A stretch of 7,541 nt of DNA from positions 1-7,541 of the forward strand of contig JAKAAU010000070.1 of the NCBI GenBank assembly GCA_021802165.1, read 5' to 3'. A program made the position numbers and the translations under genes. The stretch comes from Thermoplasmata archaeon. GTDB lineage: Archaea; Thermoplasmatota; Thermoplasmata; Thermoplasmatales; Thermoplasmataceae. The stretch's first letter is position 1; every line of letters begins with the position of its first letter. The notes under the pieces were generated by a model, which was not told where the DNA came from, ran no database searches, and saw only the letters and a program-made list of their open reading frames with translations. Below, piece after piece: positions 1-5,322 of the stretch.

Positions 1-17
1 CTGTGCACATGTTTCAT
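1..17 (-). CDS. Possible 5' end of a leaderless gene leaving the window on the left
   Basis: Only the first five codons would be inside the window (ATG at 17-15, reading M-K-H-V-H). Nothing can be said about the product. The support is indirect: a TATA-like octamer TTTATAAA lies at 40-47, its centre about 26 nt upstream of this ATG, which matches the leaderless geometry seen at other starts in the window. No Shine-Dalgarno sequence precedes it. The same bases could equally be the 3' end of a plus-strand gene, since all three plus frames run into stops within the first 75 bases. Treat this as a hypothesis to be settled by the flanking sequence. Confidence 0.3.
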
Positions 18-39
18 TGTTCAAATAATCCCTTTACTG

Positions 40-47
40 TTTATAAA
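40..47 (-). promoter_or_regulatory. TATA box candidate for the left-edge minus-strand gene
   Basis: TTTATAAA is a perfect palindrome, so its direction is undetermined from the box alone. Its centre is about 26 nt from an ATG on the minus strand at 17, the spacing expected for an archaeal leaderless transcript. The gap between the epimerase stop and this site (48-104) shows no other feature. Confidence 0.35.
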
Positions 48-104
48 TAAATCTATATGTACTGCATTTTGAGGTAATGGTTTCTGACATGCACAGCTGA
101 AACT

Positions 105-1061
105 TTAATCAGTGTTTTTCAACTGCTTTATTGTTTCCTGCACAGCCGTATCCACGGATTCATCGCTTGTGTACCTGCTCTTCCAGCCTGTAGCCATGAG
201 TTTATCTATGGCAAGGTGCGTTATCTTTATATCTCCCTTCCATCCTCTTCCTCCAACGCCTCCTGTGTAGTTATATTTGACATTCTTCAATCCCATTCTC
301 TTGACCACGTAATCTGCAATGGTTTTAACAGATGTTGTATCCCTGTTGCCCAGATTTATTATATCAGTTTTGTCAAATTTTTCATGAACGTATATCATAG
401 AATCAACGCAGTCGGTAACGTGCATATAGGATTTCCTCTGTGTTCCATCTCCAAGTATTTCCAGCTCACCGGGATTTTTCATAAGCTTGTTTATAAAATC
501 ATATATAACACCATGCGTGGAATTTTTTCCAACTATATTTGCAAAACGGAAAATTGTACCCCTCATGCCATAATAATGAGAATATGCTGTAATGAAACCT
601 TCGTTGGACATTTTGGATGCACCGTAGGATGATATGGGCATATAAGGACCATAATTTTCAGGTGTTGGCATAACTGAGGCTTCACCGTATACAGTTGAGG
701 AAGAGGCAAAAAGGATCTGTTTTACATCGTTCTTTCTCATGTATTCCAGTATATTTTCGGTAACCACAACATTGTTTTCAAAATCTTTTACCGGGTCTTC
801 TGATCCATACCGGACATCAGAATTGGCTGCGAAATGGATGACCACGTCTATATTTTTCAATTTATTGAAATCAAATGATAATAGATCAGCGTTGATAAAC
901 TCCAGGTTTTTATTTCCCTTAAAGGCCCTTATAAATCTTTCACCCACATGATTGTTAAGGTTGTCTATTACGGTAACCATATTATCCGGCAGTAATTTTT
1001 CTACCATGTTTGAACCGATAAAACCTGCACCACCGGTTATCAAAATATTTTTTCCATGCAT
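105..1061 (-). CDS. NAD-dependent sugar-nucleotide epimerase/dehydratase (UDP-glucose 4-epimerase-like)
   Basis: A 318-residue extended short-chain dehydrogenase/reductase, expected to act in the cytoplasm on a nucleotide-sugar such as UDP-glucose/galactose for surface glycans or glycolipids. Visible signatures: the Rossmann motif GGAGFIGS at 10-17; an acidic residue at the end of beta-2 (D33), which favours NAD over NADP; HFAA at 77-80; the Ser-rich catalytic strand ending SSSTVYG at 120-126; the catalytic pair Y146 and K150 in YGASK; RFANIVG at 172-178; and the substrate-loop region GDGTQRKSYMHVTD at 204-217. Length is normal for the family. The ATG at 1061 starts directly before the Rossmann strand, so no earlier start is needed; no Shine-Dalgarno precedes it. 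It is transcribed away from the DUF1059/hisS unit. The exact sugar cannot be read from sequence; a 4-epimerase is most likely, but a 4,6-dehydratase or a uronate epimerase is possible. Confidence 0.88.
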   Translation of the reverse strand: MHGKNILITGGAGFIGSNMVEKLLPDNMVTVIDNLNNHVGERFIRAFKGNKNLEFINADLLSFDFNKLKNIDVVIHFAANSDVRYGSEDPVKDFENNVVVTENILEYMRKNDVKQILFASSSTVYGEASVMPTPENYGPYMPISSYGASKMSNEGFITAYSHYYGMRGTIFRFANIVGKNSTHGVIYDFINKLMKNPGELEILGDGTQRKSYMHVTDCVDSMIYVHEKFDKTDIINLGNRDTTSVKTIADYVVKRMGLKNVKYNYTGGVGGRGWKGDIKITHLAIDKLMATGWKSRYTSDESVDTAVQETIKQLKNTD

Positions 1062-1076
1062 AAAAGGAGATAACTT

Positions 1077-1106
1077 ATTAAATAATAATTGTTTTTATAT
1101 TAAAAA
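1077..1106. promoter_or_regulatory. Divergent promoter region between the epimerase and the DUF1059/hisS unit
   Basis: The 58-base intergenic gap is almost entirely A and T. On the plus strand, TTTTTATATTA at 1092-1102 is centred about 22 nt before the ATG at 1120, compatible with a leaderless start. On the minus strand, two TATA-like stretches (around 1096-1104 and 1077-1086) could serve the epimerase, placing its transcription start at or slightly upstream of its ATG. The two promoters overlap, so the two units may compete for transcription factor binding. The exact boxes are uncertain because of the low complexity. Confidence 0.45.
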
Positions 1107-1119
1107 TTAATATGGTACT

Positions 1120-1317
1120 ATGACCTATTACTTTAAGTGTAAAGATTTAGGATGGAATTGCTCATTTGAAAACCATGCAGAGAAGAGGGAGGATATATTT
1201 CCAAGAATAAGAATTCATTTCCACTATGCACATGCAACAAATGATATAGATGAAGAAACTATGAAAAAAATAGAATCTGTAATATATGAAGGTGAAGAGT
1301 ACAAAGGGGAAATATGA
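1120..1317 (+). CDS. Small DUF1059-like Cys/His protein
   Basis: A 65-residue protein resembling the DUF1059 family, described as predicted small metal-binding proteins whose function is unknown. The family pattern is visible: an aromatic N-terminal strand with C7, then a D-x-G stretch, then C14, followed by a histidine-rich helix in which H33 and H38 have the five-residue spacing typical of the family; H35 is an extra histidine. C7, C14, H33 and H38 could bind one metal ion; this is inference. The acidic C-terminal tail (from about 42) contains no recognisable domain. The start follows a TATA-like element by about 22 nt with no Shine-Dalgarno, so a leaderless message is likely. Its TGA stop overlaps the hisS ATG (ATGA at 1314-1317), which implies co-transcription and translational coupling. 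Confidence 0.72.
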   Translation: MTYYFKCKDLGWNCSFENHAEKREDIFPRIRIHFHYAHATNDIDEETMKKIESVIYEGEEYKGEI

Positions 1318-2603
1318 AAATTGAAAAAATAAAGGGATTTCGTGATCATTATCCGGAGGATATGGAGATCAGGGAATATTTTTTCAAAAAAATTACTGAC
1401 ACCGCTGAAAACTTTGGATATAAGCGGATAGATTTCCCGAGCCTGGAGCCGCTGGATCTTTACAGGCTGAAATCCGGAACAGAACTTGTAAATCAAACAT
1501 TTTCTTTTGTTGATAAGGGCGGCAGGGAAGTCACCATGATACCTGAGGCTACCCCGTCTACTGTCAGGCTTCTGACTGCAAGAAAAGACCTGCCAAGACC
1601 TATAAGATGGTATTCATTTCCAAAAGTGTGGAGGTATGAGGAACCGCAGGAGGGAAGATTCAGGGAACATTATCAATTCAATGCAGACATGTTTGGCATA
1701 GATTCTGAAGAAACTGATGCCGAAATTGTAGGGCTTGCGTCCAGCATACTGGATTATCTGGGTCTCTCAGGAGTTTATGAGATCAACATAAATGACAGAT
1801 TTCTTATGGAATATATTCTGGATGACCTGGGAATAGAAAATATACCTGAAGCCTTTTCAATTATTGATAAGTATAAGAAGCTGGACAGAGCCAGTTTTTC
1901 ATCACTGCTTAACGGGATAGGCGCCGGGGAGGATGTGGTTAAGAAGATTTTATCACTTCTGTCTGAGAAAACAGATACAGGTGGACTTGAAAAAAAGGTA
2001 AAGAAGATTGTCAAGAATTATGATGAGATAAAACCCAGGATTGATAGGATTAAGAAAACCTTTGAACTGATAGGCCTTTACACAGAAAGCACGATAAATT
2101 TTGATTTCTCTATAGTAAGGGGGCTTTCATATTATACAGGTATTGTTTTTGAGGCTTTTGACGTAAAGGGGGAGTTGAGGGCTATTCTCGGAGGGGGAAG
2201 GTATAACGGTCTGTCAAAACTATTTACAGATGAGGAAATACCGGCTGTGGGATTCGCCATTGGTGATGCGGTAATTGAACTGCTTTTAAAACGGCAGGAC
2301 CTGTGGGTCAAACGTAATTTAAAGGAATCCTATTACATATGCAACCTTTCAGGTTCAGATGATGAGTACATAATTAAGATAGCAAGCAGAATCAGAAGCC
2401 TCAATAAAATAGCACTGGTGGACATGACACATAGAAAGATATCATCGCAGATAAAAAGTGCCTCAGGCTGTAATTATGCCATAATAATAGGCGACAGGGA
2501 GGTTGAAGAGAATACAGTTACGGTAAAGAATATGGAGACTTCGGAGCAATCCACTGTTGGGTATGATGACTTTCTGCTGCACCTTAGAAATAGAACTTCC
2601 TAA
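1314..2603 (+). CDS. hisS: Histidyl-tRNA synthetase
   Basis: This class II aminoacyl-tRNA synthetase of 429 residues activates histidine with ATP and charges tRNA-His in the cytoplasm. Visible elements: an N-terminal GFRDHYPED (8-16), the usual HisRS entry; motif 1 around 36-58; motif 2 at 102-128, with R107, E109, PQ-x-GR (111-115) and the following REHYQ; the histidine-A signature VRGLSYYTGIVFE at 268-280, with R269 and Y273/Y274; GGGRYNGL at 293-300; a motif 3 segment at 310-325; and an alpha/beta anticodon-binding domain from about 337 to the end. Motif 3 reads GFAIGDAVI, without the Arg usual there; I recall the same in the Thermoplasma acidophilum enzyme, so it looks lineage-specific. 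The start overlaps the upstream stop codon; a weak AAGGGGA lies at 1304-1310. Family assignment is secure. Confidence 0.97.
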   Translation: MKIEKIKGFRDHYPEDMEIREYFFKKITDTAENFGYKRIDFPSLEPLDLYRLKSGTELVNQTFSFVDKGGREVTMIPEATPSTVRLLTARKDLPRPIRWYSFPKVWRYEEPQEGRFREHYQFNADMFGIDSEETDAEIVGLASSILDYLGLSGVYEININDRFLMEYILDDLGIENIPEAFSIIDKYKKLDRASFSSLLNGIGAGEDVVKKILSLLSEKTDTGGLEKKVKKIVKNYDEIKPRIDRIKKTFELIGLYTESTINFDFSIVRGLSYYTGIVFEAFDVKGELRAILGGGRYNGLSKLFTDEEIPAVGFAIGDAVIELLLKRQDLWVKRNLKESYYICNLSGSDDEYIIKIASRIRSLNKIALVDMTHRKISSQIKSASGCNYAIIIGDREVEENTVTVKNMETSEQSTVGYDDFLLHLRNRTS

Positions 2604-2621
2604 TATCATTTGAATGATATT
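2602..2621 (+). terminator. Hairpin at the hisS stop codon, possible terminator
   Basis: AATATCATT (2602-2610) and AATGATATT (2613-2621) form a perfect 9-bp inverted repeat with a two-base spacer; in RNA the stem would be about 8 bp with a TTGA loop. It begins inside the hisS TAA and is followed by a T-rich stretch (TTCCATTAATTTT, 2621-2633). Position and shape fit transcript-end processing or termination between hisS and the next unit, but archaeal termination depends mainly on U-tracts, so the role is uncertain. A symmetrical operator is an alternative. Confidence 0.45.
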
Positions 2622-2650
2622 TCCATTAATTTTATAAAACGCATGACAAC

Positions 2651-2662
2651 AAAATTTATATT
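2651..2662 (+). promoter_or_regulatory. TATA box for the RAM-domain gene (leaderless)
   Basis: AAAATTTATATT lies with its TATA core about 26 nt upstream of the ATG at 2684. There is no Shine-Dalgarno in the 20 bases before the ATG, so transcription most likely begins at or next to the start codon. A second TATA-like run (ATTTTATAAAA, about 2629-2639) lies farther upstream and would give a leader of roughly 20 nt. Confidence 0.6.
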
Positions 2663-2683
2663 GAAATAATACCTTATCCATAA

Positions 2684-2917
2684 ATGTCAGTTGCTTTTGT
2701 CCTTATAAGAGTTTTACCAGGTAAGGAACATGAAATATATGATAAGGTGTCTAAATTAAAATATGTAACAGAGGTGCATCCGCTACTTGGCGAATATGAT
2801 CTTATACTCAAAATGGACACGGATGAAATGACCGAGATAGGGAAACTCGTTATCCAGGATATAAGAAGCATCAATGGCGTTGTTGAAACAAAAACACTTG
2901 CGGAGATTAAATTATAG
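2684..2917 (+). CDS. Stand-alone RAM-domain protein (Lrp/AsnC ligand-binding domain)
   Basis: These 77 residues correspond to the C-terminal effector-binding (RAM) domain of Lrp/AsnC regulators, without the N-terminal helix-turn-helix. The beta-alpha-beta-beta-alpha-beta order can be followed: strand 3-11, a helix from about 14 to 25, strand 27-33, the family signature GEYDLILKMD at 36-45 after a turn, a helix at 47-61, and a final strand with V67 and T69/T71. RAM domains form dimers and higher oligomers and bind amino acids at dimer interfaces; stand-alone versions are widespread in archaea and cannot bind DNA on their own. Which ligand is bound is not readable. The gene is probably leaderless. 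The following membrane-protein gene starts 8 nt after its stop and probably shares the message. Confidence 0.88.
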   Translation: MSVAFVLIRVLPGKEHEIYDKVSKLKYVTEVHPLLGEYDLILKMDTDEMTEIGKLVIQDIRSINGVVETKTLAEIKL

Positions 2918-2922
2918 GTGAT
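2917..2922 (+). promoter_or_regulatory. Shine-Dalgarno site for the 101-residue membrane protein
   Basis: GGTGAT, three bases before the ATG at 2926, matches the 16S 3'-end complement at six positions. It overlaps the stop codon of the RAM-domain gene. It decides the start at 2926 and shows that this second gene is translated by an SD mechanism, unlike the first gene of the unit. Confidence 0.7.
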
Positions 2923-2925
2923 GAT

Positions 2926-3231
2926 ATGACAGGTTTTTCTTGGAATTGGGATGTATTTTTTCTGGTCTTACTTGCTTTGCTTGCCCTGTCCCTCATAATA
3001 TTCGGAATTTTAACCGCATATTTTGGAAGCAACAAAAGCAGGATAGTTGGAGCCAGCTTGTTGGTTGTAGGTTTGTTAGTAGGAATATTTGTAATACTGG
3101 GTTCACATGATGTATTCGGCGTCAGCTTCATAACGAGAGTTCTTGAGCCTACTGTATTTTACATAATTGCCGCCATTATAGGTGTGGTAATAGGCCTCCT
3201 GATATTTCTCGGGGCAATAATGAAAACATAA
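2926..3231 (+). CDS. Small membrane protein with three predicted transmembrane helices
   Basis: I do not recognise this 101-residue protein. It is dominated by three hydrophobic segments, about 10-33, 40-59 and 76-98, long enough to cross the membrane. They are separated by a short loop with K37 and R39 and a longer loop (60-75) containing H61, D62, R71 and E74. Two tryptophans (W6, W8) lie at the N-terminal interface. By the positive-inside rule, the K37/R39 loop and the K100 tail point to opposite sides in a three-helix protein, so topology is not clear. No catalytic or metal-binding motif is visible. A clear Shine-Dalgarno fixes the start. Its close spacing after the RAM-domain gene suggests a functional pair, possibly amino-acid sensing at the membrane; this is inference from context only. 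Confidence 0.75.
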   Translation: MTGFSWNWDVFFLVLLALLALSLIIFGILTAYFGSNKSRIVGASLLVVGLLVGIFVILGSHDVFGVSFITRVLEPTVFYIIAAIIGVVIGLLIFLGAIMKT

Positions 3232-3232
3232 A

Positions 3233-3245
3233 TAAAATTATTTTA
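3233..3245. terminator. Short A/T inverted repeat between convergent stops
   Basis: TAAAAT (3233-3238) and ATTTTA (3240-3245) flank a single T between the stop at 3231 and the channel gene stop at 3238-3240. Each strand gives a short U-run at the end of the incoming message, so it may act as a bidirectional transcript end. It is weak and very AT-rich, and could be chance. Confidence 0.3.
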
Positions 3246-3924
3246 ACAAACCTTTAATTTCACTTTCTTCTGATACAAAATAAATTACATCATTTTCCCC
3301 GAATTCGTATTCGCTTCCGACCGGGAATATATAAGTGTCATCTTTCAGTACAGATAATATAATTATTTTATTGAATGTTTTAAGGAAATCAATGATTTTA
3401 TGACCGATATATTTCTCAGGTATTTTTACTGAATAAATTTTTGGCCCATTGCCAGAGGATAGCAATTTCAGGACAAAATCAGGGAGCTTGGGGTTCATTA
3501 TTGATTTTGATATTACCAGAGCGCTCAATTCGTTTAACGTTATAACCTCGTCTGCACCGGCATTCTTTGCGTTTGGGACATTCTCGGATTTTGCTACCTG
3601 TGCGATAATTTCTGCAGATTTGTTTAATTTTCTTATTTGAAAAATATTCAGTATGGTCTTTGCGTCTATAAGATTGGGTGGTATATCAGAGCTGAAATCC
3701 CCGGTAACAATAAAGCGTTTCGCCTCCGCCGCATTTGCAGCCTCCAGTGTTTTTTCATCCGTGGGATCGCCCGGGGTAAAAAAGACATAATCAGATTTTA
3801 CAGGGTTTTCCTTCACGTTTGCAATCAAGACCAGCGAGTCTATTTTCAATTTTCTATTCAGGTAATTTGATATTATATTACTTGAATAATCATTATAATT
3901 ACATATTACTGTATGATTTTTCAT
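3238..3924 (-). CDS. Probable internal translation product: soluble RCK domain from M118
   Basis: The same frame as the channel contains an ATG at 3924 (M118) exactly at the junction of the TM2 linker and the RCK fold. It is preceded by GATAAGGAGGATTAAAATG, a full AGGAGG six bases before the ATG, and this is the strongest Shine-Dalgarno sequence noticed in the window. Translation from here would give a 228-residue soluble RCK subunit starting MKNHTVICN. In MthK, an internal start at Met107 supplies the extra four RCK subunits of the octameric gating ring, and the position here is equivalent. The caveat is that AGG is a common Arg codon in this genome, so two adjacent Arg codons (R114, R115) can create AGGAGG by coding alone. 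Confidence 0.55.
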   Translation of the reverse strand: MKNHTVICNYNDYSSNIISNYLNRKLKIDSLVLIANVKENPVKSDYVFFTPGDPTDEKTLEAANAAEAKRFIVTGDFSSDIPPNLIDAKTILNIFQIRKLNKSAEIIAQVAKSENVPNAKNAGADEVITLNELSALVISKSIMNPKLPDFVLKLLSSGNGPKIYSVKIPEKYIGHKIIDFLKTFNKIIILSVLKDDTYIFPVGSEYEFGENDVIYFVSEESEIKGLLK

Positions 3925-4275
3925 TTTAATCCTCCTTATCCTATGTTTCAATTTAACATTGGTCATATATGCAGCAGTAGATGCTGTAAGTGTACTCACA
4001 GTTCCTATGCCGGCAAGCATGATTATAATGGCAATTATTCTTCCTGTAAGATTAACCGGAACAACATCACCGTATCCAACGGTGGTAACAGTTTGAAAAA
4101 CGAACCATATTGCCAGTTCAGGGCTCTTTATCTGGCTACCCAGTATATTTACCTGTGAGATATATTCCAGATATGAGCCAATTAAAACTATTGTCATTAG
4201 AATTAAAACGGTTTTGAACACGTTTGAACTGAAAAACCGGCCTAATTTTATGATAATACGTTTTATTATATTCAT
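3238..4275 (-). CDS. MthK-like potassium channel (2 TM + RCK N and C lobes)
   Basis: A 345-residue K+ channel subunit of the two-helix/RCK type. In order: TM1 about 19-39; pore helix about 53-63; selectivity filter TVGYGD at 65-70; TM2 about 79-103 with candidate hinge glycines G89 and G91; a basic linker (KLKHRIRRIK, 108-117); an RCK N-lobe from 119 that lacks the GxGxxG nucleotide loop (it reads VICNYNDYSSN) but keeps the GDPTDEKTLEAANA core at 169-182; and an RCK C-lobe (TrkA-C type) about 265-345, including VKIPEKYIGHKI. MthK channels are tetramers carrying an octameric RCK ring gated by ligand. By eye, the MthK Ca2+ ligands D184, E210 and E212 fall at T191, Q226 and A228 here, so Ca2+ gating as in MthK is unlikely. 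A strong internal SD precedes M118. The start ATG is about 27 nt after a TATA box, so it is probably leaderless. Confidence 0.93.
   Translation of the reverse strand: MNIIKRIIIKLGRFFSSNVFKTVLILMTIVLIGSYLEYISQVNILGSQIKSPELAIWFVFQTVTTVGYGDVVPVNLTGRIIAIIIMLAGIGTVSTLTASTAAYMTNVKLKHRIRRIKMKNHTVICNYNDYSSNIISNYLNRKLKIDSLVLIANVKENPVKSDYVFFTPGDPTDEKTLEAANAAEAKRFIVTGDFSSDIPPNLIDAKTILNIFQIRKLNKSAEIIAQVAKSENVPNAKNAGADEVITLNELSALVISKSIMNPKLPDFVLKLLSSGNGPKIYSVKIPEKYIGHKIIDFLKTFNKIIILSVLKDDTYIFPVGSEYEFGENDVIYFVSEESEIKGLLK
3931..3936 (-). promoter_or_regulatory. Internal Shine-Dalgarno inside the K+ channel gene
   Basis: On the minus strand these bases read AGGAGG, six bases before the in-frame ATG at 3924. 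The spacing is optimal for initiation. It encodes R114-R115 in the full-length channel. Confidence 0.6.
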
Positions 4276-4298
4276 CTGTATTAAGATAATGTATACAG

Positions 4299-4306
4299 AT
4301 ATAAAA
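4299..4306 (-). promoter_or_regulatory. TATA box for the K+ channel gene
   Basis: On the minus strand the bases read TTTTATAT, centred about 27 nt before the ATG at 4275. No Shine-Dalgarno lies between, which implies a leaderless message. The gap to guaAb on the other strand (4276-4362) holds both divergent promoters; for guaAb the best candidates are the TATGTATAA stretch near 4325-4333 and the AATATAATT stretch near 4342-4350, neither at an ideal distance. Confidence 0.5.
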
Positions 4307-4362
4307 CATACTATTTTCCATTGATATGTATAAGGATTAATAATATAATTTTATTACGTGAT

Positions 4363-5283
4363 ATGGACGCTGAAAAATTTGTGGCTGAGAGCAGGGAGAT
4401 GATTATATCAAACCTTCATGGAAAGGGCATTCTTGCATGTTCAGGTGGGCAGGACAGCACATTACTTTCGATGATAGCAGCCCCTATTAAAAACATAGAG
4501 ATTGTTTTTGTTGACACCGGGCTTCTGAGGTTGAATGAGGTAGAAAGGGTCAAATCCCTCTTTGAAAAATTCAGGATACCGTATAAATTGATTGATGCAA
4601 AGAAAATTTTTCTGGAGAATCTGAAGGGTGTAACAGACCCGGAAACAAAAAGGAAGATTATAGGAAAAACATTCATTGATGTTTTTCATCAGGAGGCTGT
4701 TTCCTACGGGGCAACGTATCTACTCCAGGGAACCATAGCCCCTGACTGGATAGAGAGCGGTGGCCAATCCAGGGATACCATAAAGAGCCACCATAATGTG
4801 GGTGGGCTTCCTGAGAATCTAGGATTCAAACTCATTGAGCCCCTGCGGGACCTTTATAAGGATGAGGTCAGAGAAATTTCTAGATACTTCGGATTACCCG
4901 AGGTTATGCCATTTCCTGGACCGGGGCTTGCTATTAGAATTATAGGAGAGGTAACAGAGTACAGGCTTGATATATTAAAAAGGGCGACAGACATACTTGA
5001 AAGGTCAGTAAATGAGAGGTATAATGGAGAAAGGCCATGGCAGTATTTCTGTGTACTCTTATCTGTAAAATCAACAGGTGTGCACGGTGACCAGAGAACT
5101 TACGGGGAGACGGTGGCCATAAGAATGATCGATACGCTGGATGGAATGACAGGCACATTTTCCAGGCCGGACTGGGAACTCCTATCTGACATATCTGTAA
5201 GCATTACTGATGAAATCCCGGAAATAAACAGGGTTGTATACGATATAACGGATAAACCCCCTGCAACTATAGAATGGGAATAA
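4363..5283 (+). CDS. guaAb: GMP synthase, ATP pyrophosphatase subunit (subunit B)
   Basis: Archaeal GMP synthase is often split into a glutaminase and this synthetase subunit, which adenylates XMP and aminates it to GMP in the cytoplasm. With the ATG at 4363 the protein is 306 residues, normal for the family. It shows the N-type PP-loop SGGQDST at 27-33 (Gln where most have Val), an FVDTGLLR segment after the second strand, [11 protein letters not shown] and [11 protein letters not shown] in the XMP-binding lid region, [22 protein letters not shown], then the dimerisation domain with [13 protein letters not shown] and the C-terminal PPATIEWE expected of the family. The frame is open to a TTG at 4321, but the extra 14 residues ([13 protein letters not shown]) look like translated promoter sequence and the family starts near MDAEKF, so I chose 4363. 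No Shine-Dalgarno at normal spacing. The glutaminase partner gene is not in the window. Confidence 0.95.
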   Translation: MDAEKFVAESREMIISNLHGKGILACSGGQDSTLLSMIAAPIKNIEIVFVDTGLLRLNEVERVKSLFEKFRIPYKLIDAKKIFLENLKGVTDPETKRKIIGKTFIDVFHQEAVSYGATYLLQGTIAPDWIESGGQSRDTIKSHHNVGGLPENLGFKLIEPLRDLYKDEVREISRYFGLPEVMPFPGPGLAIRIIGEVTEYRLDILKRATDILERSVNERYNGERPWQYFCVLLSVKSTGVHGDQRTYGETVAIRMIDTLDGMTGTFSRPDWELLSDISVSITDEIPEINRVVYDITDKPPATIEWE

Positions 5284-5300
5284 TTATATAATAATTTATA
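5284..5300 (+). promoter_or_regulatory. Probable promoter of rps2
   Basis: The 39-base gap after guaAb contains TTATATAATA at 5284-5293 and TTTATA at 5295-5300. The second is about 25 nt before the ATG at 5323 and would give a leaderless message; the first would give a leader of about 10 nt. A weak AAGGTAAT at 5311-5318 might serve as a ribosome binding site if rps2 is co-transcribed with guaAb. Confidence 0.4.
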
Positions 5301-5322
5301 ATTCAATAAAAAGGTAATAATT

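Noticed and set aside
1..96. Inverted repeat CTGTGCA (1-7) and TGCACAG (90-96)
   Set aside because: A 7-bp match across about 80 bases is expected by chance at this scale, and nothing else marks an element border.
216..632. Plus-strand open frame of 138 codons within the epimerase gene
   Set aside because: It is antisense to a gene with every expected epimerase motif and its translation shows no domain pattern.
1224..1496. Minus-strand open frame across the DUF1059/hisS junction
   Set aside because: It is antisense to two well-supported genes and has a low-complexity, Ser/Phe/Ile-rich product.
2907..3131. Minus-strand open frame opposite the small membrane protein
   Set aside because: It is a mirror of the membrane gene; the plus strand has a Shine-Dalgarno, and a three-helix product is a better explanation.
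3637..4158. Plus-strand open frames inside the K+ channel gene
   Set aside because: The channel on the other strand has an intact selectivity filter and RCK domain; these frames have no recognisable content.
4136..4321. Minus-strand frame over the channel start and promoter
   Set aside because: It overlaps the TM1 coding region and both divergent promoters, and has no domain or ribosome binding site.
4321..4362. Upstream TTG start for guaAb
   Set aside because: It would add 14 residues translated from promoter-like AT-rich sequence; family members begin near the MDAEKF methionine at 4363.
4416..5306. Several minus-strand open frames opposite guaAb
   Set aside because: All are shadows of a complete GMP synthase subunit gene.
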